From Molanna angustata (Eukaryota > Arthropoda > Insecta > Trichoptera > Molannidae): a stretch of 64,000 nt of DNA. The translations under genes were made by a program, and so were the position numbers. Under the pieces are notes generated by a model. That model worked only from the letters and a program-made list of their open reading frames with translations. It was not told the DNA's origin and ran no database searches. This document shows positions 55,555-64,000 of the stretch, in pieces; the first letter of the stretch is position 1, and the number at the start of each line of letters is the position of its first letter. The stretch is from NCBI GenBank assembly GCA_963576475.1, contig OY754968.1, forward strand, positions 11,245,607-11,309,606. The letters run 5' to 3'.

Positions 55555-58500
55555 AGTTCAGTTCGTCCCGAACAGAATTCTCTAGATGAATAAATCGGCA
55601 TTTTGAACCTTCTCTACAGTGAGATGCTTTGAAAAAGTAACATGGTACACTTTTTTTTATATTTTTACTGTATCTTGGATTATAGCAGCAAACTAGAACA
55701 TTAATTCCAGTATTATGAAAAATCTCTTCTATCATATTCCGAACCACTTTCCAATCCATACCATCACTGATCTTTGGAATGCCGAGCTTCATAAGATTCA
55801 ACTGTAACATTTGATCCCGCATACTTCGTAGACAGTTCCACATCTGAGCATACTCTGCTCGTTCCTCAGACGTTTCCTTATTCGTCATGTAGAATAAATG
55901 CTGTTTTCCATGCTGTGAATGGACCGCTTCTCCAATCTTCAGATTCTTGGCTTTTAGCTCATATAACATCCCATACTTTCTCATGATAACTTTGGCTATA
56001 CCACTAGTCATCTTCATGTCTTGAGCCACACAGTAAGCTAAAACATTATCTTCTGGGATATCGAAGAGGTCTTGCTCAATTTCCACAGTCACACCATGGC
56101 GAGTGCGTCGATAAGGAGTCATCATGAATTCCTCGAAGGTCTTTTCTTCACTTTGGACATTGCAAACTTGAGCAACTGGATTTTTTTCCTCATCCTTGTT
56201 ATCACCTAAAAAGGGAGCCAGGCGATTGAAATGTACCACTCTTGGCTTCCCATTTGGTTTTCTTCGTATACGATAAACCACATCATTAATCCTTTTGATC
56301 ACTTCATACGGTCCTTCCCAGGATTTCTGAAGCTTTGGTGAGTAGCCTCGTCGTCGTTGTGGATTAAATAACCAAACCAAGTCTCCAGCCTGATAACCAC
56401 CTTCCACAGCTTTAATGTCGTATCGCTCCTTCATCTTCTCACTAGCTACTTGAATATTGGACCGTACACGGTCATGTATAGCATTCATTTTCCTCCGAAG
56501 ATCTGACACATAATCTTCTCCAACTAGATCTTCTCCAGGCTTAGATCCATACTGCAGGTCGCAAGGTAACCGTAACTCACGGCCAAAAATCACACTTGCC
56601 GGTGTTTGCCCTGTTGTCTCATGAATTGCTGCTCGATAAGCTAATAAGAACAAGTGGATGTATTCGTCCCAATCCTTCTGGTGATCGGACACTGCTTTTG
56701 ACAAAAATCTTCCAATTGTTCGATTCATTCGCTCCACCATTCCATCCGACTGTGGATGCAAAGCAGTTGTTCTCGTCTTTCGAATTCCTAATGCTTCACA
56801 AATTCCCTGGAATACGGCTGATTCAAAGTTTCTTCCCTGGTCCGAGTGTAACTCCAATGGTACTCCAAAACGACTTATCAGTTCCCTTACCAAGACTTCA
56901 GCAACAGTGGTAGCTTCTTGATTCGGTAGTGCATAGGCTTCTGTCCATTTACTAAAATAGTCCATTGCTACCAGAATATATTTATTCCCTCTTTCCGTTG
57001 TGGGAAACGGCCCTGCTATGTCAATGGCTATCCTTTCAAATGGGCTACCAACATTATACTGCCTCATTGGCGCACGCCTTCGTTTCTGAGGTCCGTTTGA
57101 AGTGGCACAAGTTACACATCTTCTACACCAATCTTTTACATCTCCATTGTAATTGACCCAATAAAAACGTTGACGAATTTTTTCTGTGGTTTTTTTAACT
57201 CCCAAGTGTCCCCCAGACACATCATTGTGAAGCAGTTTAAGAACTTCAGGAATTCTCTTCCTTGGAATCAATAGTTGTTGTCTCTGCTGTGTTCCATCTT
57301 CATTCTCCAATACACGCTTTAACAACCCATTTTCCACGACAATGGATTGCCACTGAGCCCAGTATGACTTAATATTTGGAGATAGTGAAGCTATTTCTTC
57401 CCATAAAGGTCTTTGATCATTTTCCTTCCACTGCATTACAAACTTGAGATCTGGGTCTTCCAATTGGTCTGCTCGTATTTCATCATCTTGCCAAAAATTG
57501 TCAACGACCGTGGTTCTACAAGCTATAAAAAACTTTTCCTCAGCCTTATTACAGTGCTGGCAATCCTCTGGACATGGTCGCCTTGACAGTGCATCGGCAT
57601 TTCTATGATGAAGTCCGGCTCGATGTTCAGAATCATAGTCATATTCTTGCAATCTCTCTATCCATCTTGCCACTTGACCTTCAGGATTCTTGAATCGCAA
57701 AAGCCACACAAGTGCCGAGTGATCTGTCCTTAAAAGAAATTTCCGTCCATATAAATACTTGCGAAAGTGCTCAACTGACTTGATAACAGCAAGCAATTCT
57801 CTTCGTGTTACACAGTAATTGCGTTCTGGTTTCGACAATACTTTACTGAAGTAAGCAATCACGCGTTCTGCCCCATCTTGTACTTGGGAGAGCACACTTC
57901 CGATACCAACGTTACTTGCATCTGTATCCAGAATAAACATTCCTTCAGCTCGAGGATAACTCAAAACCGGAGAATTAATTAGAACCTGTTTTAATTCTTC
58001 AAATGCATGTTGGCACTTGAAATCCCATATGAATTCACTGCTTTCCTCCGTGAGTTTTGTCAGTGGCTTTGCGATGTCAGCAAAGCCTGGAACAAATCGT
58101 CGATAGTAGGTACTCAGACCCAAAAAGCTTCTTATTTCATGTTTGTCTTTAAGTACTGGCCAATCTCGAACAGCTTTAATCTTCTCAGGATCTACTGCTA
58201 CTCCCTCCTCAGAGACAACATGACCTAGATAGTTGACTTGCTTTCGGAACAATATACATTTCTTGCAATTGAGTTTAAGGTTGGCCAACCTCAATCGTGA
58301 AAATACCTGTTCCAAATTTCCTAAATGTTCTTCAAAACGCTTCCCAAGTACGATGATGTCATCTAAGTATACCAAACAGGTCTCCCACGATAATCCTCTT
58401 AGCACACTTTCCATTAGTCGTTCAAACGTAGCCGGTGCATTGCAAAGTCCAAATGGCATCACTTTGAATTGCCACAATCCACTTCCAACAGAAAACGCCG

Positions 58501-58717
58501 TTTTTTCTCTATCCTTGGGTTCCAATCCAACCTGCCAATAACCACTCTTTAGATCCAAAGTTGAGAAGATCTTACAACCAGCCAATGTATCTAGGGTGTC
58601 ATCGATTCGAGGCAGTGGATAACTATCCTTCTTAGTTACATTATTCAATAAGCGAAAGTCCACACAGAACCGAGTTGAGCCATCTTTTTTTTTAACTAAC
58701 ACTACTGGTGAAACCAT
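55553..58717 (-). CDS. Gypsy pol: RT, RNase H, integrase, macrodomain, CCCH zinc finger
   Basis: 1054 codons open from the first ATG. RT with YLDD at 117-120; RNase H starting about 262 (ILDTDAS); integrase zinc site H497, H504, C534, C537; catalytic D566, D626, E662. After the integrase C-terminal barrel (to about 840) comes an extra 200 residues: a macrodomain (878-1011) and a CCCH finger (C1026, C1034, C1040, H1044). Ordinary Gypsy pol proteins end soon after the barrel. The ORF overlaps the protease ORF by 16 bases in another frame; the RT start motif is split across the overlap, so one base appears lost near 58702-58717, or the join needs recoding. Everything downstream is intact. Confidence 0.93.
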   Translation of the reverse strand: MVSPVVLVKKKDGSTRFCVDFRLLNNVTKKDSYPLPRIDDTLDTLAGCKIFSTLDLKSGYWQVGLEPKDREKTAFSVGSGLWQFKVMPFGLCNAPATFERLMESVLRGLSWETCLVYLDDIIVLGKRFEEHLGNLEQVFSRLRLANLKLNCKKCILFRKQVNYLGHVVSEEGVAVDPEKIKAVRDWPVLKDKHEIRSFLGLSTYYRRFVPGFADIAKPLTKLTEESSEFIWDFKCQHAFEELKQVLINSPVLSYPRAEGMFILDTDASNVGIGSVLSQVQDGAERVIAYFSKVLSKPERNYCVTRRELLAVIKSVEHFRKYLYGRKFLLRTDHSALVWLLRFKNPEGQVARWIERLQEYDYDSEHRAGLHHRNADALSRRPCPEDCQHCNKAEEKFFIACRTTVVDNFWQDDEIRADQLEDPDLKFVMQWKENDQRPLWEEIASLSPNIKSYWAQWQSIVVENGLLKRVLENEDGTQQRQQLLIPRKRIPEVLKLLHNDVSGGHLGVKKTTEKIRQRFYWVNYNGDVKDWCRRCVTCATSNGPQKRRRAPMRQYNVGSPFERIAIDIAGPFPTTERGNKYILVAMDYFSKWTEAYALPNQEATTVAEVLVRELISRFGVPLELHSDQGRNFESAVFQGICEALGIRKTRTTALHPQSDGMVERMNRTIGRFLSKAVSDHQKDWDEYIHLFLLAYRAAIHETTGQTPASVIFGRELRLPCDLQYGSKPGEDLVGEDYVSDLRRKMNAIHDRVRSNIQVASEKMKERYDIKAVEGGYQAGDLVWLFNPQRRRGYSPKLQKSWEGPYEVIKRINDVVYRIRRKPNGKPRVVHFNRLAPFLGDNKDEEKNPVAQVCNVQSEEKTFEEFMMTPYRRTRHGVTVEIEQDLFDIPEDNVLAYCVAQDMKMTSGIAKVIMRKYGMLYELKAKNLKIGEAVHSQHGKQHLFYMTNKETSEERAEYAQMWNCLRSMRDQMLQLNLMKLGIPKISDGMDWKVVRNMIEEIFHNTGINVLVCCYNPRYSKNIKKSVPCYFFKASHCREGSKCRFIHLENSVRDELN
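55586..55642 (-). other. CCCH zinc finger at the C-terminus of Gypsy pol
   Basis: [19 protein letters not shown] gives C-x7-C-x5-C-x3-H, the spacing of RNA-binding CCCH fingers. It follows the macrodomain by about 15 residues and ends 10 residues before the stop. Confidence 0.8.
55685..56086 (-). other. TARG1/OARD1-like macrodomain in Gypsy pol
   Basis: Residues 878-1011 follow the macrodomain pattern: an acidic strand ending DLFDIP (883-888), then [15 protein letters not shown] (the ADP-ribose loop region, D900 to G906), a strand ending YMTNK, then KISDGMDW and a final helix MIEEIF. In the human TARG1/OARD1 type, which removes ADP-ribose from acidic residues, the key residues are a Lys after the ‘T’-containing strand and an Asp in the G-x-x-D loop. 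K947 and D988 are at the matching places. Catalysis is inferred. Confidence 0.85.
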
Positions 58718-59727
58718 GGGCTGCTTGATGGTTCAATAACGCTATCCCTTTCCATGTCTTGAATAATTTGATCTGCTTCCGCCCGCTTTGCTAATGGTAG
58801 CCTTCTAGGTAATTGGCGGATAGGCCTTGCGTCACCCGTATCTATTTGATGTTGCACAACATTGGTTCTTCCTTTAGAAAGACTCGCATTCTCAAAAACA
58901 TCTTGATAATGAGCAATGAGGTATCTAATTTGTTTGCTTTGTTCTTTGGTAAGTTCCTTACAAGCATCTTTTACAAAGTCTTCAAGATGTTTTGGTACAT
59001 CCTCTGAAGAAACTTGTGCGATGCAGGCATTTTGTGTTACTGATGAAACTGATGAACACACACTTAAATAAGCTCCTTTTTTGACAGTTACTGGATATTC
59101 ATTTATGTTCATTAATCTGACTAAAATTTCCTTTTGGTTTTGAATCAGTGCTCTTGCAATTAATACTCCTTTTCCTGCTTCATTGTTGGCGTTGGACTCC
59201 ACAACCAAAACATGTCCATTCGGGATAACACAGTCTAAATTGACTCGTACTAACATCTCACTTTGTTTTGGAATAGTTACAACATCCGCTGCAAGAACAC
59301 GTGTAGAAAATTCCTCACGCTCTTGCACGAGAACATCTTCATCTCCAATTTTCAAAGATCGCCTCTTTAGATCCAACTGGAATCCATATTTCGCCATTAT
59401 GTCCATTCCGAGAATAACTTCCTCCTCTATATTCGCCACTAGCACCTGATGATCGAAGATAGAACTACCAATTTGAAAGTTGGCATATGTCTCACCACAT
59501 ATAGATGCCGACTCCCCAGTAGCTGTTCGTAATGTCCATTTAGTTGGTGTAATACACTTTTTGTTATAAAGCAAATCTGGTCTCATGATTGTCATCGTTG
59601 CTCCAGTATCCAGCAAAAGTTTCAAATTCTTTCCATTTACTTTGCCATTTATAAACATACTGGTATCTCGACCACTGAATGATGCAACAACTGCAGATCT
59701 CTTTGAGGCATTGGTAATGTAGGTCAA
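58702..59727 (-). CDS. Gypsy protease ORF (start of pol)
   Basis: The aspartic protease signature [11 protein letters not shown] lies near residues 32-43; a later flap-like [16 protein letters not shown] follows. The C-terminal part ([20 protein letters not shown] and VIEPSSSPW) is the lead-in to reverse transcriptase. It is in the -1 frame relative to gag. No ATG opens it, so it is expected to be made by recoding or as a fusion. The frame ends in a stop just where RT should continue. Confidence 0.85.
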   Translation of the reverse strand: MTYITNASKRSAVVASFSGRDTSMFINGKVNGKNLKLLLDTGATMTIMRPDLLYNKKCITPTKWTLRTATGESASICGETYANFQIGSSIFDHQVLVANIEEEVILGMDIMAKYGFQLDLKRRSLKIGDEDVLVQEREEFSTRVLAADVVTIPKQSEMLVRVNLDCVIPNGHVLVVESNANNEAGKGVLIARALIQNQKEILVRLMNINEYPVTVKKGAYLSVCSSVSSVTQNACIAQVSSEDVPKHLEDFVKDACKELTKEQSKQIRYLIAHYQDVFENASLSKGRTNVVQHQIDTGDARPIRQLPRRLPLAKRAEADQIIQDMERDSVIEPSSSPWFHQ

Positions 59728-59834
59728 CAGTTGCCCCTTCCCATCAACCCTTTTTAGTTTTCCTGTGGCTGTTGCTGTTGCGTTGTTGCTTCATTTGGAC
59801 ACCGATTACGTAGATGTCCAGCTCGTCCACAACC

Positions 59835-60953
59835 CTAGCAGCGCAACTGTCTTTTTCTTCCTTGCAATGCCTTCATCACCTTTTCGACAATGCATTCGAT
59901 GAGTTTTTGATTCTCTTCAACGGCCTCAACAACGCGGGCTTGAGCATGACCTCGTAAAGATTTTTTTATAGATTCAAATTCGAGTGCCTGGGTTAGAGCG
60001 TCACTCAAAGTTTGTGGTCTAGCTAGTTTTACAGCTTGTTGTGTCTCATTTGCCCACAATCCATCCAAGAACTTTTCTACTGCAAGGCTTTCACACACAT
60101 CATCAGGAACCGTAGGGTATGCATATCTAATTAGACGCGCTATATCCGCCTCAAATTCCTGGAGAGTTTCATTAGATTTCTGATTACGATTCTTAAGTTG
60201 TGACCTGTAAAACTGTTCCATGTGCTTATGTCCAAATCGCATCTCAAGTCTCTCAATCAACAATTTTAAATCTCGTCGCTCAGCTAGAGGAATTGTCTCC
60301 AAAACTTTTAAAGCATCACCTCGTAATGATACACTCAACACTGAGGCCTTTCTTGTCATGGACCAGCCATTTATCATGGCCACTGTCTCGAACAATGTTA
60401 AATATTCTTCCCAGGGGCATTTTCCATCAAAGGTTGGCATATCATTTCGCACGCACTCCACTGTTGGTACTCTTGTATCTTCTACACACTTAAAATTTGT
60501 ATCTACAGCTGAATTTTGCTCGGAATTCATTGGCGTGATTGAAGGAAGCACTTGATTCTCCAAAACTTTCATCTGTTTAGTTAATTCATTTATCTTCTCA
60601 TCAAAGGTCATAGAATAATTCTGGAATTTCTTTTCTATAGTATTTGAATGCTTTTGAAGCATCGCTACTTCTCCTTTGATTTCTTTAATTTCTCCTTTTA
60701 TATCTCTGGAATGTTCTTGAAACTTCTCTTCTATGTCTCTGGAATGTTCTTTTAAGACTTGACAAAGATCGTTGTTAGAGCAAGGCATTTCAAAAAGGTA
60801 TGTGTCTGGATCCTCACCTACTTCTTGCATCACTTTTCTCAATCGTAGTTGAAGTGCATTTTTATTTCCTGATGTATCAGCGTCTCTCTCCTCCAACTCA
60901 TGTTTTAAATCAACCACTTTCAACTCTAAAAGAGTTATTTTTTTTGATGCCAT
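59835..60953 (-). CDS. Gypsy gag with N-terminal SAP-like motif
   Basis: 372 codons from an ATG 97 bp inside the 5' LTR. Residues about 8-42 (LELKVVDLKHELEERDADTS then a basic helix) match the SAP DNA-binding motif, unusual for Gag. Next comes a coiled-coil stretch with repeated EHSRDI(E/K) motifs, then a retrotransposon gag domain (MINGWSMTRKASVLSVSLRG to FLDGLW). The ORF stops at a TAG (59835-59837) that lies inside a CCHC zinc knuckle: the first Cys is the last residue, and the remaining C, H and C follow in frame after the stop (GCGRAGHLRNRC). Confidence 0.9.
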   Translation of the reverse strand: MASKKITLLELKVVDLKHELEERDADTSGNKNALQLRLRKVMQEVGEDPDTYLFEMPCSNNDLCQVLKEHSRDIEEKFQEHSRDIKGEIKEIKGEVAMLQKHSNTIEKKFQNYSMTFDEKINELTKQMKVLENQVLPSITPMNSEQNSAVDTNFKCVEDTRVPTVECVRNDMPTFDGKCPWEEYLTLFETVAMINGWSMTRKASVLSVSLRGDALKVLETIPLAERRDLKLLIERLEMRFGHKHMEQFYRSQLKNRNQKSNETLQEFEADIARLIRYAYPTVPDDVCESLAVEKFLDGLWANETQQAVKLARPQTLSDALTQALEFESIKKSLRGHAQARVVEAVEENQKLIECIVEKVMKALQGRKRQLRC

Positions 60954-61030
60954 AATAAATGTCTTTATAAATAACTATTTTATTTTATTTTATTTTTTTC
61001 TTACACAAAAAATACTTGGGTATTTTTATA

Positions 61031-61047
61031 CCCCACACCTGACACCA
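61031..61047 (-). promoter_or_regulatory. Primer-binding site of the nested Gypsy element
   Basis: TGGTGTCAGGTGTGGGG begins 2 nt after the 5' LTR on the - strand. The TGG start fits pairing with a tRNA CCA end; the tRNA was not identified. Confidence 0.6.
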
Positions 61048-61049
61048 AA

Positions 61050-61264
61050 TGTACCGAAATTTATATTTATTTATTTTATTATGGTTCAAAGTCTTATTTA
61101 TTTTTACAATTTATATTTCTACAATTTATATTTTTACAAGGTTTTTCTAGTTTTTCCAACTCACTACTCAAATCTTTTGTTTTCATTTTTCTTGGGTTCT
61201 TATTTTCAAAATATTTCTATTTAAATTTTCAATTTAAATAGAAATAGTACTTAATTTCATAACA
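61050..61264 (-). repeat. 5' LTR of the nested Gypsy element
   Basis: Identical by eye over all 215 bp to the LTR at 55327-55541. Confidence 0.95.
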
Positions 61265-61441
61265 ATATTAATTATTTAATTTGAGTTACTGATTTCAAAG
61301 AAAATTGCTCCAAAACATTCTTAATAAATAGATAAATTGGACGTTTTGATAAGCGTCACGTTTGTGCTTTTATGCTTATAAGCGACTTACATGAATCGTT
61401 TTTTTTACATAAGTATATACGTCATTTACAAATGAATAATT
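61265..61441 (-). mobile_element. Remainder of the second Gypsy element between its pol stop and the nested insertion
   Basis: AT-rich, non-coding. It should contain the polypurine tract and the start of the 3' LTR of the outer Gypsy element, but I cannot place the boundary. Confidence 0.45.
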
Positions 61442-64000
61442 TTAGTTTCTGTAGCAAAATCGTGCTGGAAAATGAACTCTTCTTCCTGCCTTAGTCACAG
61501 TGTGGGGTTGCCGGAGAGAAGATCTTAAACAAGTGGCATCATGATTCTGCGATGGTGTCATCTGGCTTTGCTGTGTGAGCGTTGTTTGATGATTACTCGT
61601 CTCTGTAGAGGGGTTGAGGTCATCGTTTATGAAGAATGCTGGCTTCAATCGATCCATTGAGATTTTCTTCGGTTTTTCATTAATAATGATTATTGCAGTT
61701 TTTTCATCCATCTCTTGCACCTTGTAGGGTCCGTCATATGGTCGTTGAAGAGGTCTGCGGACTGCGTCATTTCGCAAGAAAACGTACTGGGCATCTTTCA
61801 TTTGTCTGTGTATGAACGTCTTCGTCTTGTTGTTATTGGAGTTTGGGATGGGACGAAGTTCTGACATCATCTTCTGCAACTTGTGTCCATACGTGTCAGG
61901 TTCCTCTGTGGGTGAGCTTTCAAAAAAATCACCAGGCAGCCTGAGGGTGGTTCCATAGGTCATCTGTGCCGGTGTAAATTCTGAGCCTTCTTTGATTGCT
62001 GAACGAAGACCAAGCAGTACCAGTGGTAGGGCGTTCGTCCAGGAGGTATTGTTAATCGTCATCAATGATGTCTTTAAGGTAAGATGCCATCTCTCTATAA
62101 TTCCGTTGCACTGAGGATGGTAAGCAGTAGTTCTCTGATGTATCACGCCAAGTTTGCTGGTTAACTTGTTGAATAAGTTGCTTTCGAATTGACGACCCTG
62201 ATCTGTAGTGATTGAAGAGGGTACGCCGAAATGGGCGATCCAATTTAGCATCAAAGCGTCAGCGACGGTTTCTGCTGTCATGTCTTTAAGGGGAACTGCT
62301 TCTGGCCATCTGGTGTATCTATCTATGATTGTTAGCAGGTATGTGTATTTTTTTGAAGGAGGAATGGGGCCAACCAGGTCCAAATGAATATTTTTGAATC
62401 TCCCATCTGGTGCTTTATACTGCTGTAACGGTGTAATGGTGTGACGGTGTACTTTAGATGCTTGGCAGTCAATACAATTGCTTATTACATCTTTGACAGT
62501 CTTTTCCATGCCAGGCCAAACATATCTCTGCTTCAATATTTTAAATGTTGCGTTGCTGCCGGGATGACTTACTTTATGGAGTGTTAAAATGACTTCCTTT
62601 CTCATTGACTCGGGAACAAATGGTCGTATTACGTTCGTCGAGAAATCGCACCATAACATTTTATTGGTGCCAGGTACCAAAATTTTCTTTAATTGCAGTG
62701 ATGATTTTTCATGCATTTCCATCATTACACTTTCCTTCTCCTGCTCTTGCGCCATTCGCTGATAATCAATATGTGATGTGATTTGTATTTCGGCAACTCG
62801 AGATAATGTGTCTGCGACTATATTGTCCTCGCCGGAAATGTGTTTAATGCTTGTAGAAAATTGGCTGATAAAGTCGAGTTGTCTTTCCTGTCTTGGTGAG
62901 TTTACTTTATTTTTTGTGAAGGCGAATATTAGTGGCTTGTGATCTGTGAAGATAGTGAAGTTTCTACCCTCTATTTGTTGTCTGAAATATTTCACTGCTT
63001 CGTAAATAGCTGTTAGCTCTCTGTCATAAGTACTATATTTTAACTGTGGATTATTGAATTTTCTTGAGAAAAAAGATATGGGTTGCCATGCTCCATTTTT
63101 CATTTGCTGCAAGGAGGCACCCATTGCTGTATCGGAGGCGTCGACCATAATTGATATTTCGGCTGTGGGGTCAATATGTACTAAAAGCGACGCTTGTACC
63201 AGGTCGTTTTTACATTTTTCAAAGGCCTTGGTTAACTCTTCTGTCCATTGAATTTTCCTTTTGTCGTTTTTTGTATAACCTTTTAACTGATCAAAAAGTA
63301 TCTTTTGGGTCCCAGCTGCGTTTTGTAGGTACTTCCTGTAAAAATTTATCATCCCCAAAAATCTTCGAAGACCTTTTGCGTTGGTTGGGGGTTCAATTTT
63401 GGTTATCGCTTCAACTCTTTCCTTGATTGGGGAACTTCCATTCTTGTTGATCTTATAACCAAGGAATTCAATTTCTTCTTCTCCTAATTTACATTTGTTT
63501 AGGTTGATAATTAGACCATTTTTAGATAGCCTTTCGAACAATAAGTCTAGGTGTTTTTCGTGCTCTTCCATGTTTTTGGAGGCAACCAGGATGTCGTCAA
63601 TATAAGTGAATACGAATTCCAAATCTCTGGTAATATTATGAAGGTACCTTTGGAAACTCTGAGCTGCGTTAGAAAGTCCGAATTGCATTACTAGAAATTC
63701 AAATAATCCAAATGGGGTTATGATAGCGGTCTTTGGAATGTCTTCTTCTTCTACTCGTACTTGGTGGTAAGCTCTGGTTAAATCTATTTTGCTGAAGATC
63801 TTCGCATCGTGAAGTTTATGTGCGAAATCTTGTAGTTGAGGTTTTGGATACTTGTCAGGTTTGGTGATTGAATTCAGTCTGCGATAATCACCGCACGGAC
63901 GCCAATTTCCATCCGATTTCCTGACCATATGTAGGGCGCTGGACCAGTTGCTTTTGGATGGTCGGCAAATGCCTTGTTCGACCATATAAGAGAATTCCTT
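61442..64000 (-). CDS. Second Gypsy element pol (partial, runs off the window)
   Basis: 847 codons from an internal Met; the frame remains open to base 64000, so the protein starts outside. RT with YIDD at 128-131, RNase H ([12 protein letters not shown]), integrase zinc region (LHKVSHPGS to CIDCQ), and integrase acidic residues in [21 protein letters not shown] and NGIIERWH. It ends in [17 protein letters not shown], a common tail of this Gypsy lineage, with no macrodomain. No stops, so it may have been active recently. Clearly a different family from the nested element. Confidence 0.9.
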   Translation of the reverse strand, partial: KEFSYMVEQGICRPSKSNWSSALHMVRKSDGNWRPCGDYRRLNSITKPDKYPKPQLQDFAHKLHDAKIFSKIDLTRAYHQVRVEEEDIPKTAIITPFGLFEFLVMQFGLSNAAQSFQRYLHNITRDLEFVFTYIDDILVASKNMEEHEKHLDLLFERLSKNGLIINLNKCKLGEEEIEFLGYKINKNGSSPIKERVEAITKIEPPTNAKGLRRFLGMINFYRKYLQNAAGTQKILFDQLKGYTKNDKRKIQWTEELTKAFEKCKNDLVQASLLVHIDPTAEISIMVDASDTAMGASLQQMKNGAWQPISFFSRKFNNPQLKYSTYDRELTAIYEAVKYFRQQIEGRNFTIFTDHKPLIFAFTKNKVNSPRQERQLDFISQFSTSIKHISGEDNIVADTLSRVAEIQITSHIDYQRMAQEQEKESVMMEMHEKSSLQLKKILVPGTNKMLWCDFSTNVIRPFVPESMRKEVILTLHKVSHPGSNATFKILKQRYVWPGMEKTVKDVISNCIDCQASKVHRHTITPLQQYKAPDGRFKNIHLDLVGPIPPSKKYTYLLTIIDRYTRWPEAVPLKDMTAETVADALMLNWIAHFGVPSSITTDQGRQFESNLFNKLTSKLGVIHQRTTAYHPQCNGIIERWHLTLKTSLMTINNTSWTNALPLVLLGLRSAIKEGSEFTPAQMTYGTTLRLPGDFFESSPTEEPDTYGHKLQKMMSELRPIPNSNNNKTKTFIHRQMKDAQYVFLRNDAVRRPLQRPYDGPYKVQEMDEKTAIIIINEKPKKISMDRLKPAFFINDDLNPSTETSNHQTTLTQQSQMTPSQNHDATCLRSSLRQPHTVTKAGRRVHFPARFCYRN

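Larger units (their letters stand above)
55327..61264 (-). mobile_element. Full-length Gypsy/Ty3 retrotransposon, 5938 bp, recently inserted
   Basis: Two 215-bp LTRs (55327-55541 and 61050-61264) appear identical by eye; they begin TG and end CA. A 4-bp duplication ATAT flanks the element (55323-55326 and 61265-61268). Internal order on the - strand: leader with primer site, gag, protease, RT-RNase H-integrase, then a macrodomain and a CCCH finger. There is no env. It is nested in another Gypsy element inside ninaA intron 1, in the gene's own orientation. Confidence 0.95.

Noticed and set aside
55553..61264. Endogenous retrovirus with envelope
   Set aside because: No env ORF between integrase and the 3' LTR; the extra pol tail is a macrodomain and zinc finger, without signal peptide or membrane segments.

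Overview
The window is AT-rich eukaryotic DNA with spliced genes (GT-AG introns), tRNA-derived SINEs, many MITEs and nested transposons. It reads as an insect nuclear genome. Lepidoptera is my best guess from repeat texture and an apparent ninaA-type cyclophilin, but nothing in the sequence proves the order. Exons below were assembled by eye from reading frame, splice sites and intron phase.

Host genes: (1) + strand 3438-9354, six exons, a complete 314-aa homocysteine S-methyltransferase. (2) - strand 37700 down to about 10813, a PIX-type Rho GEF (RtGEF/ARHGEF7 family) with SH3, DH and PH exons, a GIT-binding-type exon and several possible 3' ends. One end is a long 805-codon exon (24670-27084). 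(3) - strand 52864 down to 45453, the last five exons of a membrane-anchored cyclophilin resembling ninaA. Its signal-peptide exon was not found.

Mobile DNA fills the introns and intergenic space. There are: a hAT-like non-autonomous element (1258-3159); a dead mariner (4049-5333); a decayed hAT-like element with transposase relics (16290-18761); a PIF/Harbinger derivative nested in a palindromic MITE (29777-30683); a mariner deletion derivative (43103-43674); a head-to-tail dimer of a hAT-like MITE sharing one target duplication (43699-44895); and an apparently intact 4.8-kb DNA transposon with a four-exon, 785-aa transposase of unassigned superfamily (46481-51282, in a ninaA intron). A complete Gypsy/Ty3 retrotransposon with identical LTRs (55327-61264) has inserted into the 3' part of a second Gypsy element (53976-64000, cut by the window end). 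Three tRNA-derived SINE families occur as 2 to 4 copies each.

The most unusual items are: the 3' end of the nested Gypsy pol, which carries a TARG1-like macrodomain (putative ADP-ribosyl hydrolase) followed by a CCCH zinc finger, with a SAP-like motif at the start of its Gag; and a minisatellite in a PIX intron whose repeat unit is the exon 3/intron boundary itself, so the 5' splice site is copied about a dozen times.
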